62,179 nt of DNA from Deltaproteobacteria bacterium. GTDB lineage: Bacteria; Desulfobacterota; Desulfobacteria; Desulfobacterales; JAHEIW01. Shown one piece after another: positions 35,650-44,805 of this stretch; position 1 is the first letter of the stretch, and every line of letters starts with the position of its first letter. The stretch covers positions 9,516 to 71,694 of the forward strand of contig JAHEIW010000007.1 of assembly GCA_024639185.1 (NCBI GenBank). The letters are read 5' to 3'. The notes under the pieces are model-generated. The model did not search any database and was not told the origin of the DNA. It worked only from the letters and a program-made list of their open reading frames with translations. Position numbers and translations under genes: made by a program.

Positions 35650-36993
35650 CTAACGGCCGACAGCCCGTACCCGCTGCCGGGTAAAGGCCGTCTCCTGGCT
35701 GAGTTTTTCTTGGCGTACGCGGTTGAATTCTGCTTCTATGGCGACAAAGGCCTCAACAATTTCCGGATCGAAGTGTTGGCCTTTTAAGCGCATAATCATC
35801 GATTTGGCTTTTGCGTGAGAATAGGCTTCTTTGTAAAATCGTTTAGTGGTTAAGGCGTCGTATACATCGGCGACCGCAATGATGCGCGCAGATAAGGGGA
35901 TTTGTTCGCCTTTGAGCCCGCGCGGGTATCCTGAGCCGTCCCATTTTTCGTGGTGATTGTAGGCAATTTCCTTGCCCATGGCCAAAAAGGATTTGCCCTC
36001 TATCTGAAACTCGATCGCCTTTAAGGCATTGCCACCCATCAGGGTGTGGCGCTTGATGACATCAAATTCTTCTTCAGTCAATTCCCCGGGTTTTAGTAAG
36101 AGCGCATCCGGCGTGCCGACCTTACCAATATCATGCAGGATAGAAGACTGGTAGATATCGTCAATATATTGCTGATCGATGCGGTCTTTAATATTGGAAT
36201 TTTCAGCCAATTGCACCGTCAAAATTCTAGCGTATTCACGAATTCTCTCCAAATGGGTGCCGGTACCTTCGTCGCGGTATTCGGCCAGCTTGGCAAGGCC
36301 CAGAATTGTTGCACTGCGGGCTTCATGTACTTTCCTGTAGGATTCCAATAAATCCATTTCCATTTTCTTTTTTTCGGTCCGATCCCGCAGCACGCCTCGA
36401 TATCCGATGGGCAAGCCCTTGGAATCCTGTAGCAAAGAGGCCGAAGCTTCGATGAATAAGATCGCTCCCTCCATGTTAAACTCACAATCAAAGGCTTTGA
36501 TGGGATTGCCGCTGCGACGGCATTCCAAAAAGATGTCGTTTATTAATCCGGCATTTTTTTCATCCATAAAATCCCAAAAATTCATAAATCGCAGATCTAT
36601 TTTAGGAACGCCGAGAATTTTACTCAACGAATCATTTACAAAAATAAAATACCCTTCAAAGTCGATTTCATAGTAACCCTCTTCGATATTTTCGAGAATA
36701 GTACGGTATTTTTCCTCACTTTCTTTTAAGGCTTCCAGCGCCCGGTTGCGTTCATTGATGGTAAATTGTACGTGGGAGCCAAACATTAAAAAAAGGCAAA
36801 ATACGATCAGCCGCGGCCATACATCACTGATATTGGACCCGAAGATTTCTTGATAGAAACTAATTTCCTCCGGCGAAAATACATTCAGAAGGGATTCCAG
36901 AGCCCAGTACAACGCCCCCAGAAATATCGCGGTCAAAACCATGTAATCGGCCATATCGACACGATTACCCATGCGTTTTTTTAATTTATTCAT
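35650..36993 (-). CDS. membrane PAS / HD-GYP cyclic-di-GMP phosphodiesterase
   Basis: A 447-residue signalling protein. Two TM helices (about residues 18-36 and 58-78) are followed by a PAS domain (about 92-215: YRTILENIEEGYYEIDFEGYF, GVLRDRTEKKK) and a full HD-GYP domain (about 230-425). Metal and catalytic motifs are intact: SSILHDIGKVGTPDALLLKP, IKRHTLMGG, NHHEKWDGSGYPRGLKGEQI, RIIAVADVYDALTT. HD-GYP enzymes hydrolyse c-di-GMP to GMP. The PAS domain probably senses a ligand or redox state. It sits directly before the FGGY kinase and may share its transcript. A PilZ-bearing protein lies 0.5 kb upstream on the same strand. Confidence 0.9.
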   Translation of the reverse strand: MNKLKKRMGNRVDMADYMVLTAIFLGALYWALESLLNVFSPEEISFYQEIFGSNISDVWPRLIVFCLFLMFGSHVQFTINERNRALEALKESEEKYRTILENIEEGYYEIDFEGYFIFVNDSLSKILGVPKIDLRFMNFWDFMDEKNAGLINDIFLECRRSGNPIKAFDCEFNMEGAILFIEASASLLQDSKGLPIGYRGVLRDRTEKKKMEMDLLESYRKVHEARSATILGLAKLAEYRDEGTGTHLERIREYARILTVQLAENSNIKDRIDQQYIDDIYQSSILHDIGKVGTPDALLLKPGELTEEEFDVIKRHTLMGGNALKAIEFQIEGKSFLAMGKEIAYNHHEKWDGSGYPRGLKGEQIPLSARIIAVADVYDALTTKRFYKEAYSHAKAKSMIMRLKGQHFDPEIVEAFVAIEAEFNRVRQEKLSQETAFTRQRVRAVGR

Positions 36994-37129
36994 ATAGTTG
37001 TCGTCCTGGCAGCCGCTAAATATTGACGCCCCGGGCAGTGTTTGATAGAATCATTATAGTTTGAATGTCAGAGGTTGTATCGCTAAACCTGATAACTGTC
37101 TTAATTCACCACTGCAATAAGGTCATACA

Positions 37130-37411
37130 ATGGGCACAAGAATCAAGCAATATATCCTGATTGGCCTCCTGGCGGCTGCCGGGTATTTTATTATGGATAA
37201 TCATTTTATAATTTATGGCAAAGATATCCGCCTTTTAAAGAAAACGTCACTGCATCTGCACTACACGTTTTTCAGCGTTAAAGGAAAAAGCCCGGCTAAA
37301 ATCATGGAAATTGATTATCTGCGCGATGCGGGTATCGGCGATTTGCTCGTGGAAATGGGCGTCATAGATGACGAGCAAAGGTTTAACCTGGAAAACGAAT
37401 ACTTTGAATAG
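37130..37411 (+). CDS. small membrane-anchored protein, unknown
   Basis: A 93-residue protein with a basic start and one TM helix (YILIGLLAAAGYFIM, about residues 8-22), then a soluble, probably periplasmic tail ending in acidic residues. AAGG lies 10 bases before ATG 37130. It is transcribed opposite to its neighbours on both sides. No family is recognised. LRDAGIGDLLVEMGVIDDEQ looks helical. The reading frame, start context and membrane helix make a real gene likely. Confidence 0.6.
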   Translation: MGTRIKQYILIGLLAAAGYFIMDNHFIIYGKDIRLLKKTSLHLHYTFFSVKGKSPAKIMEIDYLRDAGIGDLLVEMGVIDDEQRFNLENEYFE

Positions 37412-37528
37412 CCGGCTGCATGGGTTATTCCAAAATTTGTCTTATCCCACAACGCAAATAATCTCCCTATAGATGATGGTTTCATGTATTAGTGGCTTCG
37501 CTGTAATGTCAACGGTCGCTGCAGCAGG

Positions 37529-38659
37529 TTAGCTGCGGGTATTGAGCAGGTTTGCGAAAATCATCAATAATCCGCTCATTTGCGGCGACATCTGCTCAAA
37601 CCGGATTCCCAGGGCCACGGTTCTGCCCTGCTCATCGTACACTTCCTTACTCCAGGCAATCGAGCCCAACACCTTAATCGTCAACGCTTCGGATGGCATT
37701 GACATTTCAATTTTTGCATTCTGGATGGATTTATATATGGATGAAACATTGGCATATTTGGCATCCAGCACAATACACACCCCATCGACGGAAATATCCC
37801 GGCAATGCCCATCGAGAATAAGCCCATAGTGATCGGCGGAGCCCGGCCATATTTTCAGATTCATTTTGAGCGGTAAGCGATGCCGGTCGGCTTTGCGAAC
37901 CGACCGTAAGGCTTCCATACCTTCTTTTTCGGATCGCACCTTAAACAAATCGATTATCGCCAGTTCAACTCGAGGATGTCGACGGCAAATCTGCCGCATA
38001 TGATCCTGCAAGATTCTCACCAATTCAGATTGACCGGTGGTGACGGTATGACTAAAAGAGCGTTGGGATTCGTTTAAAGGGTAAATGTGCCCGAAGAAAT
38101 CATTTTCAGATAAATAAATGGGTGATTTGGGTGCGCTGGTATTGGCGTCTTCCAATGGCCCATAGGTGGTAGCCTTGATGCCGCCGGCTACGATAAAATA
38201 AAGCGCATTTACTGTATTGCCGATTTTGCTGACCGTCTGGCCGGCGGGCAGACGAATCAACTCAAATTGCTTGATTACAGACACAAGTGCTGAATGCGAC
38301 AGGCTTGAAAAGAATGCGTTCGTCGGTATCTCATGATATTTGCTTTTGTGAAGCGTGTCCCATAGTGTTTGCGTTTCGGCCGGCGATGGTTTTTTAAGGT
38401 GCCATTTTAGAAATTGACAAACAATCGCCTGCAACAAAAGACCGGCATCCGCATACAGGGCAGCCGTATGCTGATAAGCCTGCGCGGCCGCATCGCGCAA
38501 TTGTTTGCGCGCCAGCAGATCTGCATAAGCCCGGCGCAAAGCCGGGTCATTAGGGAAAATTTGGAGCATGCTTTTAAATTCATCGACCGAATCAATCAAA
38601 ATCGTTCCGTCGATGATATGTTTGGCAATGCTGATTTGTTTGCTCAACTGGGTTTTCAT
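37529..38659 (-). CDS. cNMP-binding-like and PilZ domain protein with helical N-terminus
   Basis: A 376-residue cytosolic signalling protein. Residues about 20-100 are TPR-like helices (FPNDPALRRAYADLLARKQL). Residues 120-235 resemble a cyclic-nucleotide-binding beta-barrel (FELIRLPAGQTVSKIGNTVN, ALYFIVAGGIKAT, then SENDFFGHIYPLNESQR), although the phosphate-binding cassette RTA is not obvious. Residues about 255-370 look like PilZ: RKADRHRLPLKMNLKIW, then DGHCRDISVDGVCIVLDAKY, which follows the RxxxR...DxSxxG pattern that binds c-di-GMP. The first Arg pair and DISVDG are visible. It may be an effector for the HD-GYP enzyme 0.5 kb away; that is inference. Confidence 0.75.
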   Translation of the reverse strand: MKTQLSKQISIAKHIIDGTILIDSVDEFKSMLQIFPNDPALRRAYADLLARKQLRDAAAQAYQHTAALYADAGLLLQAIVCQFLKWHLKKPSPAETQTLWDTLHKSKYHEIPTNAFFSSLSHSALVSVIKQFELIRLPAGQTVSKIGNTVNALYFIVAGGIKATTYGPLEDANTSAPKSPIYLSENDFFGHIYPLNESQRSFSHTVTTGQSELVRILQDHMRQICRRHPRVELAIIDLFKVRSEKEGMEALRSVRKADRHRLPLKMNLKIWPGSADHYGLILDGHCRDISVDGVCIVLDAKYANVSSIYKSIQNAKIEMSMPSEALTIKVLGSIAWSKEVYDEQGRTVALGIRFEQMSPQMSGLLMIFANLLNTRS

Positions 38660-38824
38660 GGGCGCGTTATAAAATTCGGTCAGGATGGTTCAATATGCGG
38701 CCGACGCTTTCTGATCGGATACTGTGTAGAGCAGCCGCTGTGATTCAGGTGTTATCAAAATCCATTATTAATTTTCATGCAAAAGTCAGATACTATGTTA
38801 TCTGAAAACCCTCTAACATTGCAA

Positions 38825-40915
38825 TCAACAAATGGCATTTAATTCAAGCGTGATGGGCCGCTCTTCTTCGCTTTTGCCTGTAAACCTTATGGGACCAGGC
38901 TTTCTGAAATGGTCGCCTGCTGAATCAGCCGCCAGCCACTTTTCGCGATTGGCCTTAACGACCTGAAATGCGGCTGAACGGACATCGACGATACTCTTTT
39001 CCAGGACAAGGGTCAGGCGGCCTTTGCGCTCCTCCAGATGCATTAGCGGTGCAATGGGAATACCGATCGGCTCCCATCTGGTAAAATCTTGCTCCAGGTT
39101 GCGAATGGCGGCCATTTGACCGGTGGCCCCGTTGGCGATCAGGCTGAATACGGTCAGCCCCAGGTTGTAGGTATAGACACAATCAAATCGGGTCGGATCA
39201 TTTCCGCGGCCGTCATAACCGTAAAAATGATTCTGGGTTTTAAATGAGGGCACCGACTTTTGAAACATTTTTTCAACTGCCGCCGGAACGTCCTGACTAT
39301 CTTTGAGCATCTTCGCTTCGACCAGTGACTGCTTTAGCGTTTTCAAGGATATAATCTCTGATTTTCTCAATAACATGTCCGTCTGTTCGTAATTTTCAAA
39401 CAGCAACGGACCATAGGCCTCCGGATCCAGACCCGCCCGCTTCAAGGTTTTGCGATAATAGCTTTTGTAAATACCAAAGCGGTAACGGCCCTGTTCTTTT
39501 AGGATGTTCAGATAATCTTTGACCAGATCCATTAAGACTTTTTCAGTTTCAACCTGCGAAAAAGGAAAATTACCGTGACTGTCTCGCTCCATTAAAAGGC
39601 CTTCCTGAAAAAAAGCCGGGATATCGTTAAACAGGTCGTCATCACGGGTATTCCAGAGCGTAAAAGAAGTATCCTCTCGGGAGCGCTGGGCCAGGCGGCG
39701 CAAATACTCCAGCTTATCTTCCAGCAAAGGGAAGGCGGCATGAAAGTCTATATCACGGGTTTGGTTGTGCTCTGCAATAATGGTATTCAACTTGATGATG
39801 AACACCTGAATTTCGTTGATAAACTCCAGAACGCCCTCGGGCACGACGATGACACCGTAATTTTTCCCGATAGCCGCACGCCTCACAATGCCTTCACAAA
39901 TCACCCGTGAGAGATGGCGCAGGGTGATCCCGTAAGCATGATAGTCGAGCGTGCCTTCTTTTTGGGCCTTTTCAAGCCGCCGTTGGTCAACATAATCGGC
40001 CAAATCCTCGCCAATAAGGGTCATGTTTGCATGGGTTTGCAGGGCAACTTCCAGCGCCAGGTGACTGGCCACCCGGCCCATGACTTTACAAATATGCCAG
40101 TATTTGACATCGGAGCTGCTGTCGGTGCACAAATTGCTGATGGAATTGGCGAAAGCCCGCGCGGCGGTATGAAATCCGAAAGACATCGCGCACAGGACGT
40201 TACTGTTATCATCTCTGACCTGAATATCGCCGTCGATGGTCTTGGGAACGCCGATGACCTGGACACCATCGGCAGCCATTTCCTGGGCTAAAAAAGCAGC
40301 GTTGGTGTTGGAATCATCGCCGCCCACAATCACTAGGGCATCCAAATCGAGTTTTTTACAGGTTTCGCGACACAATGCCAATTTGTCAGGCGTATCGATC
40401 TTGGTGCGACCGGTTTTGATCATGGTAAACCCACCGATATTGCGGTAAGCGTCCACCAAATCATCATTAAGTTCCAGTGTTTCGTTTTCGATAATGCCAT
40501 CCGGACCGATCAAAAACCCGTAAACCCTGGATTTTGGGTTAGCCTTTTTAGCTGCATCATAAATACCGGCAATAACATTATGCCCGCCGGGGGCCGGCCC
40601 CCCTGAAAAAACGATACCGATATGTCTTTTTTGCTGATATGTTTTCGACAGGGCTGCATCAGCCGTTTTAAGACCCTGGATTTTTTGAACCCGATTGTTG
40701 ATAATATCAGGCAGCTGTTTGGCCGCCTCTTTGTCCACTGTGAACTTAAATTCATCCGTCGGTTGCAGACGTGAAAATTTTTGTGAAAGTGCGCTACAGA
40801 CCGGCGGCGAATATTGTCTTCTTTCCAGCAGTTCGGCGTTGACATCTTCGGTGACTTTTAACACTTTTGGATGCTTTAACAATTCCGGCAAGGGTATCGG
40901 CTCTTTTCCTGACAT
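38825..40915 (-). CDS. pfp: pyrophosphate-type 6-phosphofructokinase (long form)
   Basis: A 696-residue long PFK of the plant/spirochaete PPi-dependent clade. Key residues: GIVFSGGPAPGGHNVIAG at the phosphate site, IVGGDDSNTNAA where GGDD (not GGDG) marks pyrophosphate use, and GVPKTIDGDIQV where Lys replaces the Gly of ATP enzymes. CKVMGRVASHLALEVALQT and LIGEDLADYVDQ carry fructose-6-phosphate contacts. It interconverts fructose-6-phosphate/PPi and fructose-1,6-bisphosphate/Pi reversibly. ATG 40915 has GGAGATCCAT before it; the frame extends 26 codons further without such a site. It stands alone. Confidence 0.92.
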   Translation of the reverse strand: MSGKEPIPLPELLKHPKVLKVTEDVNAELLERRQYSPPVCSALSQKFSRLQPTDEFKFTVDKEAAKQLPDIINNRVQKIQGLKTADAALSKTYQQKRHIGIVFSGGPAPGGHNVIAGIYDAAKKANPKSRVYGFLIGPDGIIENETLELNDDLVDAYRNIGGFTMIKTGRTKIDTPDKLALCRETCKKLDLDALVIVGGDDSNTNAAFLAQEMAADGVQVIGVPKTIDGDIQVRDDNSNVLCAMSFGFHTAARAFANSISNLCTDSSSDVKYWHICKVMGRVASHLALEVALQTHANMTLIGEDLADYVDQRRLEKAQKEGTLDYHAYGITLRHLSRVICEGIVRRAAIGKNYGVIVVPEGVLEFINEIQVFIIKLNTIIAEHNQTRDIDFHAAFPLLEDKLEYLRRLAQRSREDTSFTLWNTRDDDLFNDIPAFFQEGLLMERDSHGNFPFSQVETEKVLMDLVKDYLNILKEQGRYRFGIYKSYYRKTLKRAGLDPEAYGPLLFENYEQTDMLLRKSEIISLKTLKQSLVEAKMLKDSQDVPAAVEKMFQKSVPSFKTQNHFYGYDGRGNDPTRFDCVYTYNLGLTVFSLIANGATGQMAAIRNLEQDFTRWEPIGIPIAPLMHLEERKGRLTLVLEKSIVDVRSAAFQVVKANREKWLAADSAGDHFRKPGPIRFTGKSEEERPITLELNAIC

Positions 40916-41296
40916 ATGGATCTCCGCAAATATTAGATTGAAAGAAGGTGATGCCAAAAGGCAATCGATACTGAGAGTTTTACCCAACCTCATTATAGGG
41001 TGTCAATATTATTTGCAATAATGAATTTTTTCAAGCATAAGATACCGCCTCATTTCGGCAGCCCTTGAATACCGTTTAGAGGCTGAATGGCTGTGATTAA
41101 CAGAACCCAATTTTAAAAAACGACTTGCCATTTAAAATGATTGTGATAAGTATGCATCGTTTACAGCGACAGCATCCCGACGTACAAAGGCCTAATCCTA
41201 AACGAAAAACCGTCGTCAATAATAATGATAAGGGGCAGCATCGCAAGTCATTCAATGCCCTGAAGGTAGATTATTAACCCAATAAGGAGGTGCGGT
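40916..41296. promoter_or_regulatory. gene-free leader between pfp and the ABC transporter, candidate promoter
   Basis: This divergent 381-base region should hold promoters for both sides. TTGCCA (41125-41130) followed after 17 bases by AAGTAT is a weak sigma-70-like pair facing the transporter. Upstream of pfp I see no clear box. No riboswitch or hairpin family stands out. Confidence 0.35.
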
Positions 41297-42124
41297 ATGA
41301 AAAAAGTATTGGTTTTGAGTATGGTGGCGCTCTTCGCCGCCGGGTTTATTTTCAGTGGATCTGTTTTTGGCGCGGACATCGAGCTGGCTAAAAAATCGAC
41401 GATTGAAAAAATCCTCAAAAGGGGTGAGCTGCGCGTGGGTTTCGAGTCCGGCTACATCCCGTTTGAAATGACCAATAAAAAAGGAAAATTTATCGGATTT
41501 GATATGGACTTCGCCCGCCGCATGGCCAAAGCAATGGGCGTTAAATTCGTACCGGTCAATACCGAGTGGGACGGCATTATCCCGGCCCTGATGACCGACA
41601 AGTTCGATATCATCATGGGGGGCATGACCATTACCCAGGAACGAAATTTGAAAATCAATTTTGCCGATCCGTATATCGTGGTCGGTCAGACCATCCTGAT
41701 TAATAAAAAACATGAAGGCAAGGTCAAGTCTATTAAAGACCTCAACGATCCCAAGTATATTGTAACGTCCCGTCTGGGCACCACCGGCGAGCAGGCCATT
41801 AAAAAATTCATACCCAAGGCTACCTACAAATCATTTCAATCCGAAGCCGAAGCCGGCCTTGAAGTAATCAACGGCAAGGCTGATGCCCTCGTATACGACC
41901 TGCCGTTCTGCGGGCATCTTTACGCCAGCCAGGGCAAGGGCAAAACGGTTTTTTTGGATGAACCCTTCACCTATGAACCGCTGGCCTGGGCCATCAACAA
42001 AGGGGACCCGGATTTTCTCAACTGGCTCAACAACTTCTTGAGGCAATCCAAAGGGGACGGCTTCTATGACAGAGTCTATCAGAAATGGATCCTCGGAACA
42101 GACTGGAAAAAAGAGCTGGAATAA
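41297..42124 (+). CDS. amino-acid ABC transporter substrate-binding protein (family 3)
   Basis: A 275-residue periplasmic binding protein. The signal peptide covers about residues 1-26 (MKKVLVLSMVALFAAGF, cleavage after SVFGA). The family 3 signature is GKFIGFDMDFARRMAKAMG, with FESGYIPFEM before it and GGMTITQERNLKINFADPYI after. It should bind a polar amino acid or a related compound; exact ligand unknown. AATAAGGAGGTGCGGT is a very strong ribosome binding site. An intrinsic terminator hairpin lies after it, so the binding protein is probably made in excess over the membrane parts. Confidence 0.93.
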   Translation: MKKVLVLSMVALFAAGFIFSGSVFGADIELAKKSTIEKILKRGELRVGFESGYIPFEMTNKKGKFIGFDMDFARRMAKAMGVKFVPVNTEWDGIIPALMTDKFDIIMGGMTITQERNLKINFADPYIVVGQTILINKKHEGKVKSIKDLNDPKYIVTSRLGTTGEQAIKKFIPKATYKSFQSEAEAGLEVINGKADALVYDLPFCGHLYASQGKGKTVFLDEPFTYEPLAWAINKGDPDFLNWLNNFLRQSKGDGFYDRVYQKWILGTDWKKELE

Positions 42125-42163
42125 TCAAGCCACATCGATACTTCTGTTTTCCGGATGATAGAG

Positions 42164-42204
42164 AGGGCCGGCCGTTCCCCCGGGGGAGCTGGTCGGCCTT
42201 TTTG
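42164..42204 (+). terminator. intrinsic terminator/attenuator between binding protein and permease
   Basis: GGCCGGCC (42166-42173) pairs with GGTCGGCC (42191-42198), with an inner GTTCCCC-CGGGGGAGC stem, followed by TTTTTGC. Partial read-through would give the usual excess of binding protein over permease. Confidence 0.85.
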
Positions 42205-42296
42205 CTTATAGGTCCTTTATAGTTGAGCGCTTCGGATATGTTCGCTTTCGATTGGACAGCTCTTAAACGATAACCTTCCAAACCGGTTAAAAGACC

Positions 42297-43307
42297 ATGA
42301 AATCATCAAAAAATCAGCGAACGGCTGCACGGCCGCAATCATACTACATGTGGGTAGGCGTCTTCTGTGTGTTTGCCCTGATCGTCATGGGCCTGTTTTA
42401 CTACGCCACCCAAAAAATTGAATATGTCTGGCGCTGGAACCGCGTGCCGATCTATTTTGCCTACAAGGATACGATTGATATTACATCCGAGATCGACGGT
42501 GACGTGGCCTCCATCACCAAAGAAGGCGACACGGCCACCATTACGGTCAAAGGTCTGGACGAATCAGCGTCGTTTGAGATTCCGGCTGCCGGAGTCAGCG
42601 TCGATGAAGGCGAAATGATCTCCATCGGCGATACGCTCGGGTCCTACACCCAGTGGAAACCAGGCCTTCTGATCATAGGCCTCTGGCTTACCCTCAAGAT
42701 CAGTGTCCTGGCAACCATCTTCGGCGTCATTATCGGTATCATCGGCGGTCTGACGCGTCTTTCAGATAACCCGGCCCTCAAATGGACGACCATGGTCTAC
42801 GTGGAAGTCATTCGGGGATCACCGTTGCTGGTTCAGATCCTGATCTGGTACTTTATCCTGGGTACCGTTTTCAATGAGCTGCTGGCGGCCTACGGATTGG
42901 GTCGCATTCCAGCCTGGTGGTACGGGGTGGCCTCTCTGGCCTGTTTTGCGGGCGCCTACGTCACCGAGATCGTGCGGGCCGGCATCCAATCGATTCACCG
43001 CGGCCAGATGGAAGCCGCGCGCTCTTTGGGCATGAGTTACGGTCAGGCCATGCGCTATATCATTATGCCCCAGGCCTTGCGCAGAATTTTACCTCCCCTG
43101 GCAGGCCAGTTCATCAGCCTGATAAAGGATTCTTCGCTGCTGGGTATTATTGCCATTCGGGAATTGACCAAAGCCGCCCGGGAGGCCGTTACCGCCAGCC
43201 TGCAGCCATTTGAAGTATTTATGTTATGCGCCGTACTGTATCTGGTGCTAACGTTTACCCTATCCATGCTCGTTCAACATTTAGAAAGAAGGATGGCCAT
43301 CTCGTGA
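42297..43307 (+). CDS. amino-acid ABC transporter permease with N-terminal extracytoplasmic insert
   Basis: A 336-residue HisM/GlnP-type permease, about 100 residues longer than the usual 220-240. An extra TM helix (about residues 17-37) is followed by a ~75-residue beta-rich segment ([20 protein letters not shown] to [10 protein letters not shown]) that should lie in the periplasm. The regular permease core starts at [30 protein letters not shown] and the EAA loop [20 protein letters not shown], which contacts the ATPase, are intact. Its stop overlaps the ATPase start (GTGA). The insert may touch the binding protein. Confidence 0.92.
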   Translation: MKSSKNQRTAARPQSYYMWVGVFCVFALIVMGLFYYATQKIEYVWRWNRVPIYFAYKDTIDITSEIDGDVASITKEGDTATITVKGLDESASFEIPAAGVSVDEGEMISIGDTLGSYTQWKPGLLIIGLWLTLKISVLATIFGVIIGIIGGLTRLSDNPALKWTTMVYVEVIRGSPLLVQILIWYFILGTVFNELLAAYGLGRIPAWWYGVASLACFAGAYVTEIVRAGIQSIHRGQMEAARSLGMSYGQAMRYIIMPQALRRILPPLAGQFISLIKDSSLLGIIAIRELTKAAREAVTASLQPFEVFMLCAVLYLVLTFTLSMLVQHLERRMAIS

Positions 43308-44035
43308 TTGAAGTCCAAAATGTCAATAAAACGTTTTTTGTGCCCCACGAGGTCAAAGCCCTCGTGGATGTGTCAACCAAAATCAAAGCCGGGGATGTGG
43401 TGGTGGTCTGCGGGCCTTCCGGCTCCGGCAAAAGCACCTTCCTCAGATGCCTCAATCGTCTGGAGAAAGCCGATAGTGGCCATATTTTTATCGATGGCGA
43501 GGATGTCTTGCATCCCAAAACGAACATCAACAAATTGCGGGCCGAAGTGGGCATGGTATTCCAGTCGTTTAACCTTTTCCCGCACAAATCGGTATTTGAT
43601 AATGTTGCCATGGCCCAGAAGGTCGTCCGCAAACGCTCAAGGAGAGATGCCAAAGAAAAAGCTGATTTTTTGCTAAAAAAAGTCGGTATTCACGACAAAT
43701 CCAACGCCTTTCCGGACAATTTGTCCGGCGGCCAGCAGCAGCGGGTGGCGATTGCACGCGCCCTGGCCATGGATCCCAAGGTCATGCTGTTTGATGAGCC
43801 GACCTCGGCCCTGGATCCGGAAATGATCGGCGAGGTTCTGGATGTCATGAAAACCCTGGCCAAAGAGGGCATGACCATGGTGTGCGTGACCCACGAAATG
43901 GGTTTTGCCCGTGAGGTGGCCGATGCCGTCATTTTTATGGATGAAGGCGCCATCGTCGAAGTCGGTACCCCGGAACACTTTTTCAAAAACCCCACCCACG
44001 AGCGCACCAAGTTATTTTTGAGTCAGATCCTTTGA
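43304..44035 (+). CDS. amino-acid ABC transporter ATP-binding protein
   Basis: A 243-residue GlnQ/HisP-type ATPase. Walker A is [21 protein letters not shown], trimmed here to GPSGSGKST at about residues 36-44; Q-loop [11 protein letters not shown]; signature [18 protein letters not shown]; Walker [16 protein letters not shown]-loop VTHEMGFA. It drives the import system with the two genes before it. The start is GTG 43304, overlapping the permease stop by 4 nt, with AAGGA upstream; the frame is open further upstream but inside the permease. It closes the operon. Confidence 0.95.
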   Translation: MIEVQNVNKTFFVPHEVKALVDVSTKIKAGDVVVVCGPSGSGKSTFLRCLNRLEKADSGHIFIDGEDVLHPKTNINKLRAEVGMVFQSFNLFPHKSVFDNVAMAQKVVRKRSRRDAKEKADFLLKKVGIHDKSNAFPDNLSGGQQQRVAIARALAMDPKVMLFDEPTSALDPEMIGEVLDVMKTLAKEGMTMVCVTHEMGFAREVADAVIFMDEGAIVEVGTPEHFFKNPTHERTKLFLSQIL

Positions 44036-44099
44036 CGCAGGTATCAGGAATTAAAATCTTTTATACTGATTTGGTTTATTGAACTACCGTTTGTAAACT

Positions 44100-44278
44100 A
44101 CAAAATCCGAAACTCGAAACCCTAAATTCGAAACAATACAAAAATTCAAATTTTCTAATTCCCCAAACTAGGAAAGTGTTTGCGGTTATTTAAAATTTAG
44201 AGCCAACTTTTTAGAATTTTGAAATTAGATATTTGGATTTGTTTCGAATTTCGATATTCGGATTTCGAATTTAAGCGA
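44100..44278. repeat. TTCGAAA-type long imperfect inverted repeat
   Basis: The left arm contains AAATTCGAAACAATAC and AAAAATTCAAATTTTCTAAT; the right arm contains GAATTTTGAAATTAGATATT and TGGATTTGTTTCGAATTTCG. The arms are complementary with gaps around a ~50-base core. It lies in the 770-base gap 44036-44805 before smc. The rest of that gap (44280-44780) holds no convincing gene; a weak 113-codon frame at 44405 was not accepted. Confidence 0.65.
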
Positions 44279-44805
44279 TGCCACTTACACCACATCTTGT
44301 ATCCAAGCCACTAAAATTATACCTTAAGTTGTGTTTTTTCTTTACAAGCGCCCTACATCCTGCTATGATTTGCCAGTGAAAATCAAAACCGTTTTTCCAT
44401 CTTCTTGCAAGCCAAAATTTGCCTGAAAATGATTCGGACGGCAAACCTGAGGCTTTTTTTACCCCTATTGAGCGTAAACAAAATGAAAAACGGGGGTAGA
44501 ACTAAAAATATAAGGTCATTCTGTTCGGATGATAAACCTGAACAGGTCTTATACCGTAGAATTCGTATTGTAAGGGATTTTTTACACTTTGTTTACCCTT
44601 TGGGAAAGCCGATCTCACCCCATCTTCTGCGTTGCCAAAGGCTAGCGGTAGCCAACTACAGCAAAGCCCTTGGACGCCTTGAAGCAGGGGCAACCTCGGC
44701 TTTCGCTCAATTAGGGGCTAAATGCAGGAACCGGTCTGCAATTTAACATCAGCTACCACCCATAGTGTGTATATTTGGTAAATTGATCTGAGGAGATCTT
44801 GATAT

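Noticed and set aside
38825-40915. ATP-dependent phosphofructokinase
   Set aside because: GGDD and PKTIDGD residues replace the GGDG and PGTIDND of ATP enzymes, favouring pyrophosphate.
44405-44746. A 113-codon frame between the ABC transporter and smc
   Set aside because: No ribosome binding site, composition unlike neighbours and no recognisable motif. Left as gene-free.
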